Assembly: GCF_003351045.1 (NCBI RefSeq)
Contig: NZ_QQZY01000002.1
Location: 1-64,000, forward strand
Source: Gaiella occulta
GTDB taxonomy: Bacteria > Actinomycetota > Thermoleophilia > Gaiellales > Gaiellaceae
DNA: 64,000 nucleotides
Direction: 5' to 3'
This document shows, in pieces, positions 15,946-23,820 of the stretch. Below the pieces are notes generated by a model. That model did not search any database and had not been told where the DNA came from. It saw nothing but the letters and a program-made list of their open reading frames with translations. Position 1 is the first letter of the stretch; each line of letters begins with the position of its first letter. A program made the position numbers and the translations under genes.

Positions 15946-16629
15946 CTATCCGTCGCCCGGGAGCCGGGTGATGCCGTGGCGGTCGAGCGCCGCGACGATC
16001 GGCGGCTGTCGTCGCTGCCAGTAGCCGCGGACTGCGTCGCGCCGGACGGGGAGGAACGGGTCGTCGGCGACGTCGTCGAGGTAACCGAGCGCAAGGATGA
16101 TCGACGTGATCGCGCTGTCTGCGTGTGCGGGCTCGTAGCGGGCGAGGTAGAGGGCGAGCCCCTCTTCGACACTGCGGCCGCCGTGCTGCTCGATCGCCAT
16201 CAGGTCGTAGTAGTCGCGTAGCTGGCCGCGGCCGGCGATCGCGTCCAGCTCCATCGCGAGGAGGTCGCCGAGACCCGCGACCTGGAGTCCGGCGACGGCC
16301 GTGGTCGGCTCGAGCAGGCGCTCGGGCCGGTCTGTCCCGCAGTGGAGGAATTGCACTCCGGTCTCGCCGAAGAGGCCGTTCAGCGTCCCGACCGCTTGTT
16401 GGGTCGTCGCGAAGTCACCCAGAGAGCGCAGTTGCCGCGCCAGCTCGTCGAGGTCGAGCGGCCGGTGGGAGAAGAAGTCGAGGTCGCGGCTCTGCCGGTG
16501 GCGGAGGTGGACCGCCAGCGCCGTCCCGCCCCCGAGGTACGCCTCGGCGGGAACCACGCCGGCGATCTGCCGCCAGGTCTGCGCGGTGTCTCCCGGGAGC
16601 AGCGCCTGCAGCCAGTCGGGCAGGCTCAC
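15946..16629 (-). CDS. AbiEii-type nucleotidyltransferase toxin
   Basis: This 227-residue protein has the DNA polymerase beta-like fold of AbiEii toxins. Motif I is LGGGTALAVHL (32-42), the metal motif is SRDLDFF (47-53), and the downstream motif is LRDYYDLMAIEQ (137-148). AbiEii and MenT toxins transfer nucleotides to tRNA or other targets and block growth during phage infection. The GTG start at 16629 overlaps the stop of the upstream gene by four bases, as in AbiE type IV toxin-antitoxin operons. Confidence 0.82.
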   Translation of the reverse strand: MSLPDWLQALLPGDTAQTWRQIAGVVPAEAYLGGGTALAVHLRHRQSRDLDFFSHRPLDLDELARQLRSLGDFATTQQAVGTLNGLFGETGVQFLHCGTDRPERLLEPTTAVAGLQVAGLGDLLAMELDAIAGRGQLRDYYDLMAIEQHGGRSVEEGLALYLARYEPAHADSAITSIILALGYLDDVADDPFLPVRRDAVRGYWQRRQPPIVAALDRHGITRLPGDG

Positions 16630-17339
16630 GGGCGAGCGCTCCCGGCCAGGTTGCGGGCGAGAGCGCGTTGCGCGGGCGAGAGGCCGCGGTTTCGCGCCGC
16701 CTCGTTCCAGTCGGCGCTCGTGAGCGCCCGCAGCCCCCAGGCGAGCCCGTCCAGGTCGCCACTCGAGACCAGTCGCTCCGCGACGTACGCCCCATGGCGT
16801 TCGAGGTCGATTCTGCTCGGGTCGGCGTTCCAGAAGAGGTGGCGAAGGCGAGCGGGCACTCGGGTGGGATGCGCAGTCGAGGTTCGGGAGGGGAAGCGGA
16901 CGGTGGCGAGACTGGGGGCCAGGGCGGGCCAGTCGGGTGCGGTGGCGTCGGCGTAGATCACCTCCGTCGCGCGTGCCCGGCCGGCGGCGATCCACTCTCG
17001 CCGCGTGCGCGCGAGCCCGCGGCCTCTCAGGGAGCGGAGCGCACGCGCGGCCGCGGTCGGAGACACACCTGCGCGGCGGGCGACCGCGCGCGCCGACATC
17101 AGCCCGCGCGGTGCCCGGGCGAGCGCGGCCAGCACGAGCGCCTCGATCCTGCCGAGCCCGTCGACCGGGGGCAGGGCACCAAGCTCGGCCTGCAGGTATT
17201 CGAACTGGCGTGGGGTCAGCAGCACGCGCCCGCCGCCACGCCGCTCGGCGTCGATTCCCAGCCTTCTGATCGTGCGTGTCACCCGCGGCACGCTCGTTCC
17301 CAGGCGGCGCGCAGCCTCCGCGGCCGACATAGTGTCCAT
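16626..17339 (-). CDS. AbiEi-like winged-helix antitoxin/transcriptional autorepressor
   Basis: This 237-residue protein begins with a helix-turn-helix (SAAEAARRLGTSVPRVTRTI, residues 5-24). A second winged helix follows (LMSARAVARRAGVSPTAAARAL) and then a C-terminal domain with DWNEAARNRGLSP. Its place directly before the nucleotidyltransferase and its DNA-binding domains match AbiEi antitoxins, which repress their own operon and counter the toxin. The sequence is divergent, and the two stacked HTH units are unusual for AbiEi. ATG 17339 or the ATG three codons later are both possible starts. Confidence 0.72.
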   Translation of the reverse strand: MDTMSAAEAARRLGTSVPRVTRTIRRLGIDAERRGGGRVLLTPRQFEYLQAELGALPPVDGLGRIEALVLAALARAPRGLMSARAVARRAGVSPTAAARALRSLRGRGLARTRREWIAAGRARATEVIYADATAPDWPALAPSLATVRFPSRTSTAHPTRVPARLRHLFWNADPSRIDLERHGAYVAERLVSSGDLDGLAWGLRALTSADWNEAARNRGLSPAQRALARNLAGSARP

Positions 17340-17650
17340 TTCGTACGTTCAGCGGATCGGTTCCGCGCCGTCGCGTGTGCGTCGGCCAGGCTCACGAAGC
17401 GTCCACAGCAAACCCGCCGACGCTCGGTCACGCACGACTCTTCGGGATCGCGAGGCCTGAGTCCCGCTGCGCCATCGGAGACAGGGGAGCCCGCGGACGG
17501 GCTCCCCTGCCCGGCCACGACGCAACCTCGGGGCCAGGCGGTTTCCCGCCTGAGGGGAGAGGAGTCGCGCCGCAGCAGTTGTATCTGTCTCACATCGCAA
17601 CGATGATTGCGAGCGTCGGTTCGCACCTCCCGAAAGGAAAAATCCGCAAA
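17340..17650. other. Divergent intergenic region with hairpins and an operator-like repeat
   Basis: This 311-base region lies between the AbiE operon and the membrane-protein gene and has no gene. It holds a perfect 11-bp stem (17483-17493 with 17498-17508, loop CGGA) and a 6-bp stem (AGGCGG/CCGCCT at 17536-17551). Nearer the gene is TCGCAA-N6-TTGCGA (17595-17612). Known riboswitch classes were considered and none fits. Confidence 0.45.
17483..17508. terminator. Strong GC hairpin in intergenic region
   Basis: An 11-bp perfect stem with a CGGA tetraloop. It could insulate the membrane-protein gene from antisense transcription or form part of its leader. Confidence 0.45.
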
Positions 17651-18253
17651 ATGGATATCTCCAGGCTGTCCCAGGGCGCCAAGCTCGTGGTCGCCGCGAC
17701 GATCGCGTTCCTCGTCGTGTCGATCTTCAACTGGCAGGAGGTCGACTTCCAGGGCATCGCCTCTGCCGGCGTCAGCATGTGGCACGGGTGGGGGGTCCTC
17801 GCCGGGCTGATCGCGATCGCGATCCTCGCCTGGGAGGGTCTTCGCCTTGCCGGCATCAAGATCCAGATCGGACTCTCGCCGACGATGGCCACGATGGCCC
17901 TCGCCATCCTGCTCGGCCTGTTCACGGTGCTCAAGTTCCTCGTCGACAACGAGTTCCGCACGTTCTGGGCCTGGCTCGGGCTGCTCCTCGCGATTGCGGT
18001 CGTGGCGGGCGCGTTCCTCAACATGCAGTCCGCCGGCGAGTCGATCTCCGAACTGAAGACCTCGGTGGTCGCTGCCGCGGGCAGTGCCGCTACCGCGGCG
18101 AAGGAGGCGGTCGAGTCCGCCACCGACAAGCAGGCCGACACGCCGGCCGACACGCCGGCCGACCCGCCCGCCGACCCGCCCGCCGACGCGGCGGGCGAGC
18201 CGCCGGCGGCACGGCACGACCAGGGCGACGACGAGCCCGGGCGGAGCGTCTGA
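17651..18253 (+). CDS. Four-helix membrane protein with Pro/Ala-rich repeat tail
   Basis: This 200-residue protein has four predicted membrane segments in about the first 125 residues (AATIAFLVVSIFNW, GVLAGLIAIAILAWEGL, ATMALAILLGLFTVL, WLGLLLAIAVVAGAFL). A helical linker and a tail of five Ala-Asp-X-Pro-like tetrapeptides follow. I do not recognise a function. ATG 17651 follows AAAGGAAAAA; an earlier ATG at 17603 is possible. The gene is separated from pdxS by about 60 bases. Confidence 0.75.
   Translation: MDISRLSQGAKLVVAATIAFLVVSIFNWQEVDFQGIASAGVSMWHGWGVLAGLIAIAILAWEGLRLAGIKIQIGLSPTMATMALAILLGLFTVLKFLVDNEFRTFWAWLGLLLAIAVVAGAFLNMQSAGESISELKTSVVAAAGSAATAAKEAVESATDKQADTPADTPADPPADPPADAAGEPPAARHDQGDDEPGRSV
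18134..18193 (+). repeat. 12-bp tandem repeat in the membrane protein tail
   Basis: Five 12-base units encode ADTP, ADTP, ADPP, ADPP and ADAA. The low-complexity tail probably varies in copy number between strains. Confidence 0.75.
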
Positions 18254-18304
18254 CCGATCCCCGACGGGCGCCCGCTCCCGGGTTCGCCGGGGCGGGCGCC
18301 CCGC

Positions 18305-18310
18305 TACACT
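18305..18310 (+). promoter_or_regulatory. -10 box of the pdxS operon, leaderless spacing
   Basis: TACACT ends 7 bases before the pdxS ATG at 18317, and there is no ribosome site. The same hexamer at the same distance precedes the rel gene. Confidence 0.55.
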
Positions 18311-18316
18311 GGACTC

Positions 18317-19201
18317 ATGGCCGAAGTCGGCACCATGCGCGTGAAGAGCGGTCTCGCCGAGATGCTCAAGGGCGGCGTCATCATGGACGTCGTCAACGCC
18401 GAGCAGGCGCTGATCGCCGAGAACGCCGGTGCCGTCGCCGTCATGGCGCTCGAGCGCGTCCCGGCCGACATCCGCCGTGACGGCGGCGTCGCCCGCATGT
18501 CCGACCCGGGCATGATCCGCGAGATCCAGGAGGCCGTCTCGATCCCGGTGATGGCCAAGTGCCGCATCGGCCACTTCGCCGAGGCGCAGATCCTGCAGGC
18601 GCTCGAGGTCGACTACATCGACGAGTCCGAGGTGCTGACCCCCGCCGACACGGAGCACCACGTCGACAAGTGGGGCTTCACCGTCCCGTTCGTGTGCGGG
18701 GCCACGAACCTCGGCGAGGCGCTGCGCCGCATCGGCGAGGGCGCGGCGATGATCCGCACCAAGGGCGAGGCGGGCACCGGCGACATCGTCAACGCGGTCA
18801 CGCACATGCGCGCCGTCTTCGGCGGCATCCGACGGCTGCAGTCGCTGCGCGGCGACGAGCTGTACGCGGCGGCGAAGAACCTGCAGGCGCCGTACGAGCT
18901 CGTCCGCTGGGTGGCCGAGAACGGTCGCCTGCCGGTCGTGACGTTCACCGCCGGCGGCATCGCGACACCCGCCGACGCCTCGCTCTGTATGCAGCTCGGC
19001 GCCGACGGCGTCTTCGTCGGCTCCGGCATCTTCAAGTCGGGCGACCCCGACCGCCGCGCGAAGGCGATCGTCGAGGCGACGACGCACTACCAGGACGCGA
19101 AGATCCTGGCCGAGGTCTCGACCGGGCTCGGAGAGCCGATGGTCGGCATCTCCTCCGCGTCGCTCGCCGAGGGCGAGCGACTCGAAGTCCGCGGCTGGTA
19201 A
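18317..19201 (+). CDS. pdxS: Pyridoxal 5'-phosphate synthase, PdxS subunit
   Basis: This 294-residue TIM-barrel enzyme makes PLP from ribose 5-phosphate, glyceraldehyde 3-phosphate and ammonia. The substrate-binding lysine Lys81 (VMAKCRIGH) is at the same number as in Bacillus. GGVIMDVVN with Asp24 and the phosphate-binding GEAGTG and [12 protein letters not shown] are intact. It is followed at 13 bases by pdxT, its glutaminase partner. TACACT ending 7 bases before the ATG implies a leaderless message. Confidence 0.97.
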   Translation: MAEVGTMRVKSGLAEMLKGGVIMDVVNAEQALIAENAGAVAVMALERVPADIRRDGGVARMSDPGMIREIQEAVSIPVMAKCRIGHFAEAQILQALEVDYIDESEVLTPADTEHHVDKWGFTVPFVCGATNLGEALRRIGEGAAMIRTKGEAGTGDIVNAVTHMRAVFGGIRRLQSLRGDELYAAAKNLQAPYELVRWVAENGRLPVVTFTAGGIATPADASLCMQLGADGVFVGSGIFKSGDPDRRAKAIVEATTHYQDAKILAEVSTGLGEPMVGISSASLAEGERLEVRGW

Positions 19202-19214
19202 GGCTCTTCGCCGC

Positions 19215-19769
19215 ATGAGAATCGGGGTTCTCGCCGTGCAGGGGGCGTTCCGCGAGCACGCCGCGATGCTGCGGCGCCTCGGCGCCGCCGTCGTCGAGGT
19301 GCGCCTTCCGGAGCACCTCGCAGGGCTCGACGGGCTCGTCATCCCGGGCGGCGAGTCGACCGCGATCCTGCGCCTGATGGCGCTGTACGGGCTCGACGAG
19401 GCGCTACGGGGCTTCGACGCGCCGATCTTCGGCACCTGCGCCGGCATGATCGTGCTCGACCGGGAGCGCCTCGGCCTCATCGACCTGCGCGTGGAGCGCA
19501 ACGCCTTCGGCCGGCAGGTGGCGAGCTTCGAGACCGAGCTCGCCGTCGAGGGCGAGACGGAGCCGTTCCACGCCGTCTTCATCAGGGCGCCGTGGATCGC
19601 CGAGGCCGGGCCCGGCGTCGCTATCCTCGCCGAGGTCGACGGGCACCCGGTGCTCGCGCGCGAAGGCCGGATCCTCGTCGCGTCGTTCCACCCGGAGCTG
19701 ACCGACGACACGCGGATCCACGAGCGTTTTCTGGCAATGGTCGAGGAGGGCATGAGTGTCCGGGCATAG
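19215..19769 (+). CDS. pdxT: Pyridoxal 5'-phosphate synthase, PdxT glutaminase subunit
   Basis: This 184-residue class I amidotransferase feeds ammonia to PdxS. The oxyanion motif GGEST (45-49), nucleophile Cys75 (FGTCAGM) and His158/Glu160 (SFHPEL) are present. The end overlaps the yebC start by 14 bases and gives yebC its GAGGAGGG ribosome site, so the two are translationally coupled. The order pdxS-pdxT-yebC-ruvCAB is common in actinobacteria. Confidence 0.96.
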   Translation: MRIGVLAVQGAFREHAAMLRRLGAAVVEVRLPEHLAGLDGLVIPGGESTAILRLMALYGLDEALRGFDAPIFGTCAGMIVLDRERLGLIDLRVERNAFGRQVASFETELAVEGETEPFHAVFIRAPWIAEAGPGVAILAEVDGHPVLAREGRILVASFHPELTDDTRIHERFLAMVEEGMSVRA

Positions 19770-20511
19770 CAAGTGGTCGACGATCAAGCACAAGAAGGGC
19801 GCCGCCGACGCCAAGCGCGGCAAGCTCTTCACGAAGCTGTCGCGTTCGATCATGGTCGCGGCCAAGGAGGGCGGCGCCGACCCGGCGACGAACCTCGCGC
19901 TGCAGAACGCGATCGAGAAGGCGCGCTCGTACTCGATGCCGAAGGACAACATCGAGCGTGCCATCGCCAGGGGCACCGGTGCCGACGCCGACGGCTCCGC
20001 GTTCGAGACCGTCGTCTACGAGGGCTATGGCCCGGAGGGCGTCGCCGTCATCGTCGAGGCGCTCACCGACAACCGCAACCGCACCGCGTCCGACGTCCGG
20101 CACCTGTTCTCGAAGCACGGCGGCAACCTCGGCGCCACGGGGGCCGTCGCCTGGCAGTTCGAGCGGCGCGGCATCGTCCTCGTAGCGGCCGAGGGCGTCG
20201 ACGAGGAGGAGCTCTTCCTCCTGGCCGCGGACGCAGGGGCCGACGACGTGGAACGCGATGGTTCCGTGTTCCAGGTCGCGAGCGCGCCCGAACAGCTTGC
20301 CGCCGTGCGGGAGGCGATCGAGGCGGCCGGGCTGACGATCGAGTCCGCCGAGCTGTCGATGGTGCCGAAGGTCACCGTCGCGATCGACGACGAGAAGACC
20401 GCGAAGCAGGTCGTGCGCCTCGTCGAGGGACTCGAGGACAACGACGACGTGCAGGACGTGTACGCCAACTTCGACATCCCCGAGAGCCTGCTCGAGGCCG
20501 TCGCGTCGTAG
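19756..20511 (+). CDS. yebC: YebC/PmpR family protein
   Basis: This 251-residue member of the TACO1/YebC family is described as a transcription regulator or as a translation factor that relieves ribosome stalling on proline stretches. The highly conserved start MSGHSKWSTIKHKKGAADAK is present, as are the three-domain layout and the VYEGYGPEGVAV motif. GTG 19756 lies within the pdxT end, with GAGGAGGG eight bases upstream. Length matches the family. Confidence 0.95.
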   Translation: MSGHSKWSTIKHKKGAADAKRGKLFTKLSRSIMVAAKEGGADPATNLALQNAIEKARSYSMPKDNIERAIARGTGADADGSAFETVVYEGYGPEGVAVIVEALTDNRNRTASDVRHLFSKHGGNLGATGAVAWQFERRGIVLVAAEGVDEEELFLLAADAGADDVERDGSVFQVASAPEQLAAVREAIEAAGLTIESAELSMVPKVTVAIDDEKTAKQVVRLVEGLEDNDDVQDVYANFDIPESLLEAVAS

Positions 20512-20618
20512 GCGGCCGGCCGCGGCGTGCGGCGGGTCGGCGCCGGGCGGCGATGCGCGGGCCGCCGTGCCGGCGGCGCACCGGCGGGGCCGTCCGCTCC
20601 GACCCCTACCCTTCCACC

Positions 20619-21107
20619 GTGAAGGTCCTCGGCATCGACCCAGGGACGGCTGCGTGCGGCTACGGGATCGTCCTCGAAAGCGGCGGGCGCATCAGCGCGC
20701 TCCAGCACGGGTGCTGGCGCAGCGGACCGCGCGAGCGCCCGGAGCTGCGCCTGAGGACGATCTTCGACGGCGTGCAGGAGCTGATCGCGGCGCACGCGCC
20801 GGACGCCGTCGCGCTGGAGGAGTCGTACGTCGGCGCCGACGCCCGCATCGCGCTCTTCGTCGGCCAGGCGCGCGGCGCCGCCATGGTCGCGGCCGCCACG
20901 GCCGGCATCGAGTGCAGCGAGTACGCGCCCGCGCGCGTCAAGCAGTCCGTCTGCGGGCACGGGCGCGCCGACAAGCATCAGGTGACGCGCATGGTGACGA
21001 TGCTGCTCGCCCTTCCCGCCGAGCCCGAGACGTCGCACGCGGCCGACGCGCTGGCGGTCGCGATCTGCCACGCGCTGATGCCCCCGCTTGCCCGGATGGC
21101 CTCGTGA
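20619..21107 (+). CDS. ruvC: Crossover junction endodeoxyribonuclease RuvC
   Basis: RuvC resolves Holliday junctions. The 162-residue protein has the RNase H-like acidic set: Asp7 (GIDPGT), Glu67/Glu68 (ALEESYVG) and Asp143 ([10 protein letters not shown]). GTG 20619 follows TACCCT (20607-20612) by 7 bases without a ribosome site, implying an internal leaderless promoter after yebC. The stop overlaps the ruvA GTG. Confidence 0.96.
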   Translation: MKVLGIDPGTAACGYGIVLESGGRISALQHGCWRSGPRERPELRLRTIFDGVQELIAAHAPDAVALEESYVGADARIALFVGQARGAAMVAAATAGIECSEYAPARVKQSVCGHGRADKHQVTRMVTMLLALPAEPETSHAADALAVAICHALMPPLARMAS

Positions 21108-21679
21108 TCGCCCGCCTGCGCGGCATCCCCGCGGGGCGCAGCGCCGACGGGCTCGTGCTCGACGTCGGCGGTGTCGGCTACCTCGTCGCCGCGACGCCGT
21201 CGGTGCTGCGACGGGCCGAAGCCGGGGCGGAGGTGACCGTCGAGACCTACCTGCACGTGCGCGAGGACACGATGCAGCTGTACGGGTTCGCGGACGCCTC
21301 GGAGCGCGAGCTGTTCACGCACCTGCTCACCGTCGCCGGCATCGGCCCGAAGGTCGCGCTCGCCGTCGTGTCGGGCTCGCCCGCCGCCGAGCTGCGCCGC
21401 GCGATCGCGCTCGGCGACCATGCGCGCTTCCAGGCGATCCCCGGCATCGGCAGGAAGACCGCCGAGCGCATCGTGCTCGAGCTGCGGGAGAAGATCGGCG
21501 TCGAGACGGACGCCGCCGTCTCGGCGGCGGCGGGCACGTCGACCCATCTCGTCGCGCGCGACGCGCTCGTCGAGCTCGGCTACTCGCTCCACGAGGCCGA
21601 GCAGGCACTCGCCGGCATCGATCCCGGTCTACCCGCCGAGGAGCGGATCCGGCAGGCGTTGCGGGCGGCCGTGGCATGA
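21104..21679 (+). CDS. ruvA: Holliday junction branch migration protein RuvA
   Basis: RuvA binds the four-way junction and loads RuvB. The 191-residue protein has the N-terminal OB domain ([20 protein letters not shown], allowing Met for the GTG start), two helix-hairpin-helix motifs ([12 protein letters not shown] and [13 protein letters not shown]) and a C-terminal RuvB-binding domain ([15 protein letters not shown]). It overlaps ruvC (GTGA) and ruvB (ATGA) by four bases each. Confidence 0.96.
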   Translation: MIARLRGIPAGRSADGLVLDVGGVGYLVAATPSVLRRAEAGAEVTVETYLHVREDTMQLYGFADASERELFTHLLTVAGIGPKVALAVVSGSPAAELRRAIALGDHARFQAIPGIGRKTAERIVLELREKIGVETDAAVSAAAGTSTHLVARDALVELGYSLHEAEQALAGIDPGLPAEERIRQALRAAVA

Positions 21680-22680
21680 GCCAGTTCCTCGCACCCGACC
21701 TGCGGCCCGAGGACGAGGAGATCGAGCGCTCGCTGCGCCCGCGGCGCCTCGACGACTTCGTCGGCCAGGAGCGCATCAAGGAGCAGCTGCAGATCGCGCT
21801 CGATGCCGCCAAGGCGCGCGGGGAGGCCCTCGACCACGTGCTGCTCGCCGGCCCGCCCGGGCTCGGCAAGACGACGCTCGCCCAGATCGTCCGCGAGGAG
21901 CTCGGCGTCGGGATGCGCACCGTCGCGGGCCCGGCGCTCGAGAAGAAGGACATCGCCGCCATCCTGACTGCGATCGAGCCGCGCGACGTGCTCTTCGTGG
22001 ACGAGATCCACCGGCTCAACCGGGCCGCCGAGGAGATCCTCTACCCGGCCCTCGAAGACTTCCGCCTCGACATCATCTTCGGCCAGGGGGCCGCGGCGCG
22101 CGCGCTCACGATCGACCTGCCGCCGTTCACCCTCGTCGGTGCCACGACGCGTAGCGGGCTGCTCACGACGCCGCTGCGCGACCGCTTCGGGATGACGTTC
22201 CGGCTCGGCTACTACGAGCCCGCGCAGCTCGGCACGATCGTGCGCCGCTCGGCGCGGATCCTCGGCGTGGAGATCGCGGACGACGCGGCCGACGAGATCT
22301 CCCTGCGCTCGCGCGGCACGCCGCGGATCGCGAACCGCATCCTGCGGCGCGTGCGCGACGTCGCCGAGGTGCGGCACGCCGGGGTGATCACGACGCGGGT
22401 CGCGCGCGAGGCGCTCGAGCTGCTCGAGGTCGACGTCGAGGGCCTCGAGCGCATCGACCGCGAGCTGCTCGAGGCGGTCGCGCACAAGTTCGGCGGCGGA
22501 CCCGTGGGGCTCTCGACGCTCGCCGTCGCCCTCGGCGAGGAGCAGGACACGATCGAGGACGTCTACGAGCCGTACCTGCTCCAGCTCGGCTTCCTGCAGC
22601 GCACTCCGCGGGGCCGCGTCATCACCGAGCTCGGCCGCGCGCACGTGGGGGCGACGAGGACCGACGGGAGCCTGTTCTGA
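21676..22680 (+). CDS. ruvB: Holliday junction branch migration helicase RuvB
   Basis: This 334-residue AAA+ motor has Walker [10 protein letters not shown] (59-67), Walker B LFVDEIH (106-112), sensor 1 [10 protein letters not shown], and the C-terminal winged helix ending in [15 protein letters not shown]. The length is standard. Its ATG overlaps the ruvA stop. The next small gene starts on the last base of its stop, so ruvC-ruvA-ruvB-22680 is one translational unit. Confidence 0.97.
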   Translation: MSQFLAPDLRPEDEEIERSLRPRRLDDFVGQERIKEQLQIALDAAKARGEALDHVLLAGPPGLGKTTLAQIVREELGVGMRTVAGPALEKKDIAAILTAIEPRDVLFVDEIHRLNRAAEEILYPALEDFRLDIIFGQGAAARALTIDLPPFTLVGATTRSGLLTTPLRDRFGMTFRLGYYEPAQLGTIVRRSARILGVEIADDAADEISLRSRGTPRIANRILRRVRDVAEVRHAGVITTRVAREALELLEVDVEGLERIDRELLEAVAHKFGGGPVGLSTLAVALGEEQDTIEDVYEPYLLQLGFLQRTPRGRVITELGRAHVGATRTDGSLF

Positions 22681-23000
22681 TGCCCGAGCTGTGGACGCCC
22701 GGGATGGCAGGCCCGCTGGAGGAGCTCGTGAGCCGCATCCACCGGCGCATCGACGGCTTCAAGACCGAGCGCGGACTCGACCGCGTCGACGTGAGCGTGG
22801 AGCTCGTGGACGGCGCCCTGCACCGCCTCGCCTCGCTCTCGTCCGAGCCGGGGTTCGGCTTCGTGACGCTGAGCCCGCTCCCCGACGGGGACGACCCGTA
22901 CGAGCTGATCGTGCCGCTCGGGGCGATCAAGGAGATTCGCATCGGCGTCGGCGCGGACGAGCAGCGTCTCGGCTTCGCGCTGCCCGCCGAGTCGGGCTAG
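22680..23000 (+). CDS. Conserved hypothetical protein at the end of the ruv operon
   Basis: This 106-residue acidic soluble protein (LEELVSRIHRRIDGFKTERG, then VSVELVDGALHRLASLSSEPGFGFVTLSP) starts with the TGATG overlap of the ruvB stop. Alternating hydrophobic residues suggest a small alpha/beta fold. No function can be named; its place makes it a candidate partner for recombination or simply a passenger. Confidence 0.65.
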   Translation: MPELWTPGMAGPLEELVSRIHRRIDGFKTERGLDRVDVSVELVDGALHRLASLSSEPGFGFVTLSPLPDGDDPYELIVPLGAIKEIRIGVGADEQRLGFALPAESG

Positions 23001-23021
23001 CCCGGCTGGTCGCGTCTCGAC

Positions 23022-23489
23022 CTACGAGCTACGGCGGAACTGCAGCTCATGCCAGCTCGGCGTCGGTGCGAGCTCGAGCAGCGCGCGTCCGCCCTGCGGC
23101 TCGGCGTAGCCGAAGTCGCCCGCTCCCTCGTCCCACACCACCTCGAGCAGGCCCTCCTTGACGCGGTGGTCGAGGTACGCGCCCCGGAACACGAGCTTGC
23201 GCAGCCAGTAGACGAGCGACTCGCCGTCGTTCAAGGCGAGTCGCTCCCAGTGGCGCACGAGATAGCGGCCAAGCCCGCTGCGTGCGTCGGCGATGCGGCC
23301 GTCGGCGGCGAGCTCGACGAGGTCGCACGTCTCGTCCTCGTCGAGGTCGTTCCCCGCCACGAGCCCCAGCCGCACCGCGGCGGCGGTGACCCGCTCCTCG
23401 AAGTCGGCGCAGCCGAACGAGAACCGATACCCGAGGAACTCGAGCAGGTAGTCCTGGCCGGACACGTAGTTGACCTCGCCCTGGGTCAC
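23022..23489 (-). CDS. Hypothetical protein, divergent from a small membrane protein
   Basis: This 155-residue acidic protein contains VNYVSGQDYLLEFLGYRFSF, DEDETCDLVELAADGRIADA and VKEGLLEVVWDEGAGDFGYA. I do not recognise the family. GTG 23489 is read from a shared palindromic -10 box (23496-23505) at leaderless distance (7 bases). Composition is convincing for a real gene. Confidence 0.65.
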   Translation of the reverse strand: MTQGEVNYVSGQDYLLEFLGYRFSFGCADFEERVTAAAVRLGLVAGNDLDEDETCDLVELAADGRIADARSGLGRYLVRHWERLALNDGESLVYWLRKLVFRGAYLDHRVKEGLLEVVWDEGAGDFGYAEPQGGRALLELAPTPSWHELQFRRSS

Positions 23490-23495
23490 GCCCAG

Positions 23496-23505
23496 AGGCT
23501 AGCCT
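23496..23505. promoter_or_regulatory. Palindromic bidirectional -10 box for two leaderless genes
   Basis: AGGCTAGCCT reads TAGCCT on both strands. The plus copy (23500-23505) ends 7 bases before GTG 23512. The minus copy (23501-23496) ends 7 bases before GTG 23489. The two start codons are only 22 bases apart, so both leaderless transcripts would start from one symmetric element. Confidence 0.6.
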
Positions 23506-23511
23506 GAACCC

Positions 23512-23736
23512 GTGAACCTGCGTGTCACGATTCCCATGGTCTTCGCCGTCCTCGCGATCTGGCTCGTCGGCGCCGCGATCACGAAGTACTCCCTGGCGCA
23601 GATGGCGTACTTCGCGCCGATCGCCGTCGTCGTCGTCGGCGCCACGATCGGGATCGTGCTGCTCTGGGTGAAGGTCATCCTCGAGTCGACGCGGCAGCGG
23701 CGCGCCCGCCGCAGGGGCAGCGGAGCCTCTCCGTAG
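23512..23736 (+). CDS. Small two-helix membrane protein
   Basis: This 74-residue protein has two membrane helices (IPMVFAVLAIWLVGAAI and YFAPIAVVVVGATIGIVLLW) and a basic C-terminus (RQRRARRRG) expected in the cytoplasm. No family is recognised. It is expressed from the symmetric promoter at 23496-23505. The short distance to recJ (84 bases) leaves open whether it is co-transcribed with it. Confidence 0.65.
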   Translation: MNLRVTIPMVFAVLAIWLVGAAITKYSLAQMAYFAPIAVVVVGATIGIVLLWVKVILESTRQRRARRRGSGASP

Positions 23737-23820
23737 AGCGCGTGGCCGGCGAGCCGGTCGCGGACGGAGGCGAGGGCGCCGCACGCATGTCCGTCCGGCT
23801 CCGGTCCTATCGTGGCTCCC

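Noticed and set aside
17440-17650. Possible riboswitch (c-di-AMP ydaO, SAM or cobalamin type) in the leader of the membrane protein
   Set aside because: Hairpins and a GCAACC stretch are present, but the conserved core sequences and junction layout of these classes could not be matched.
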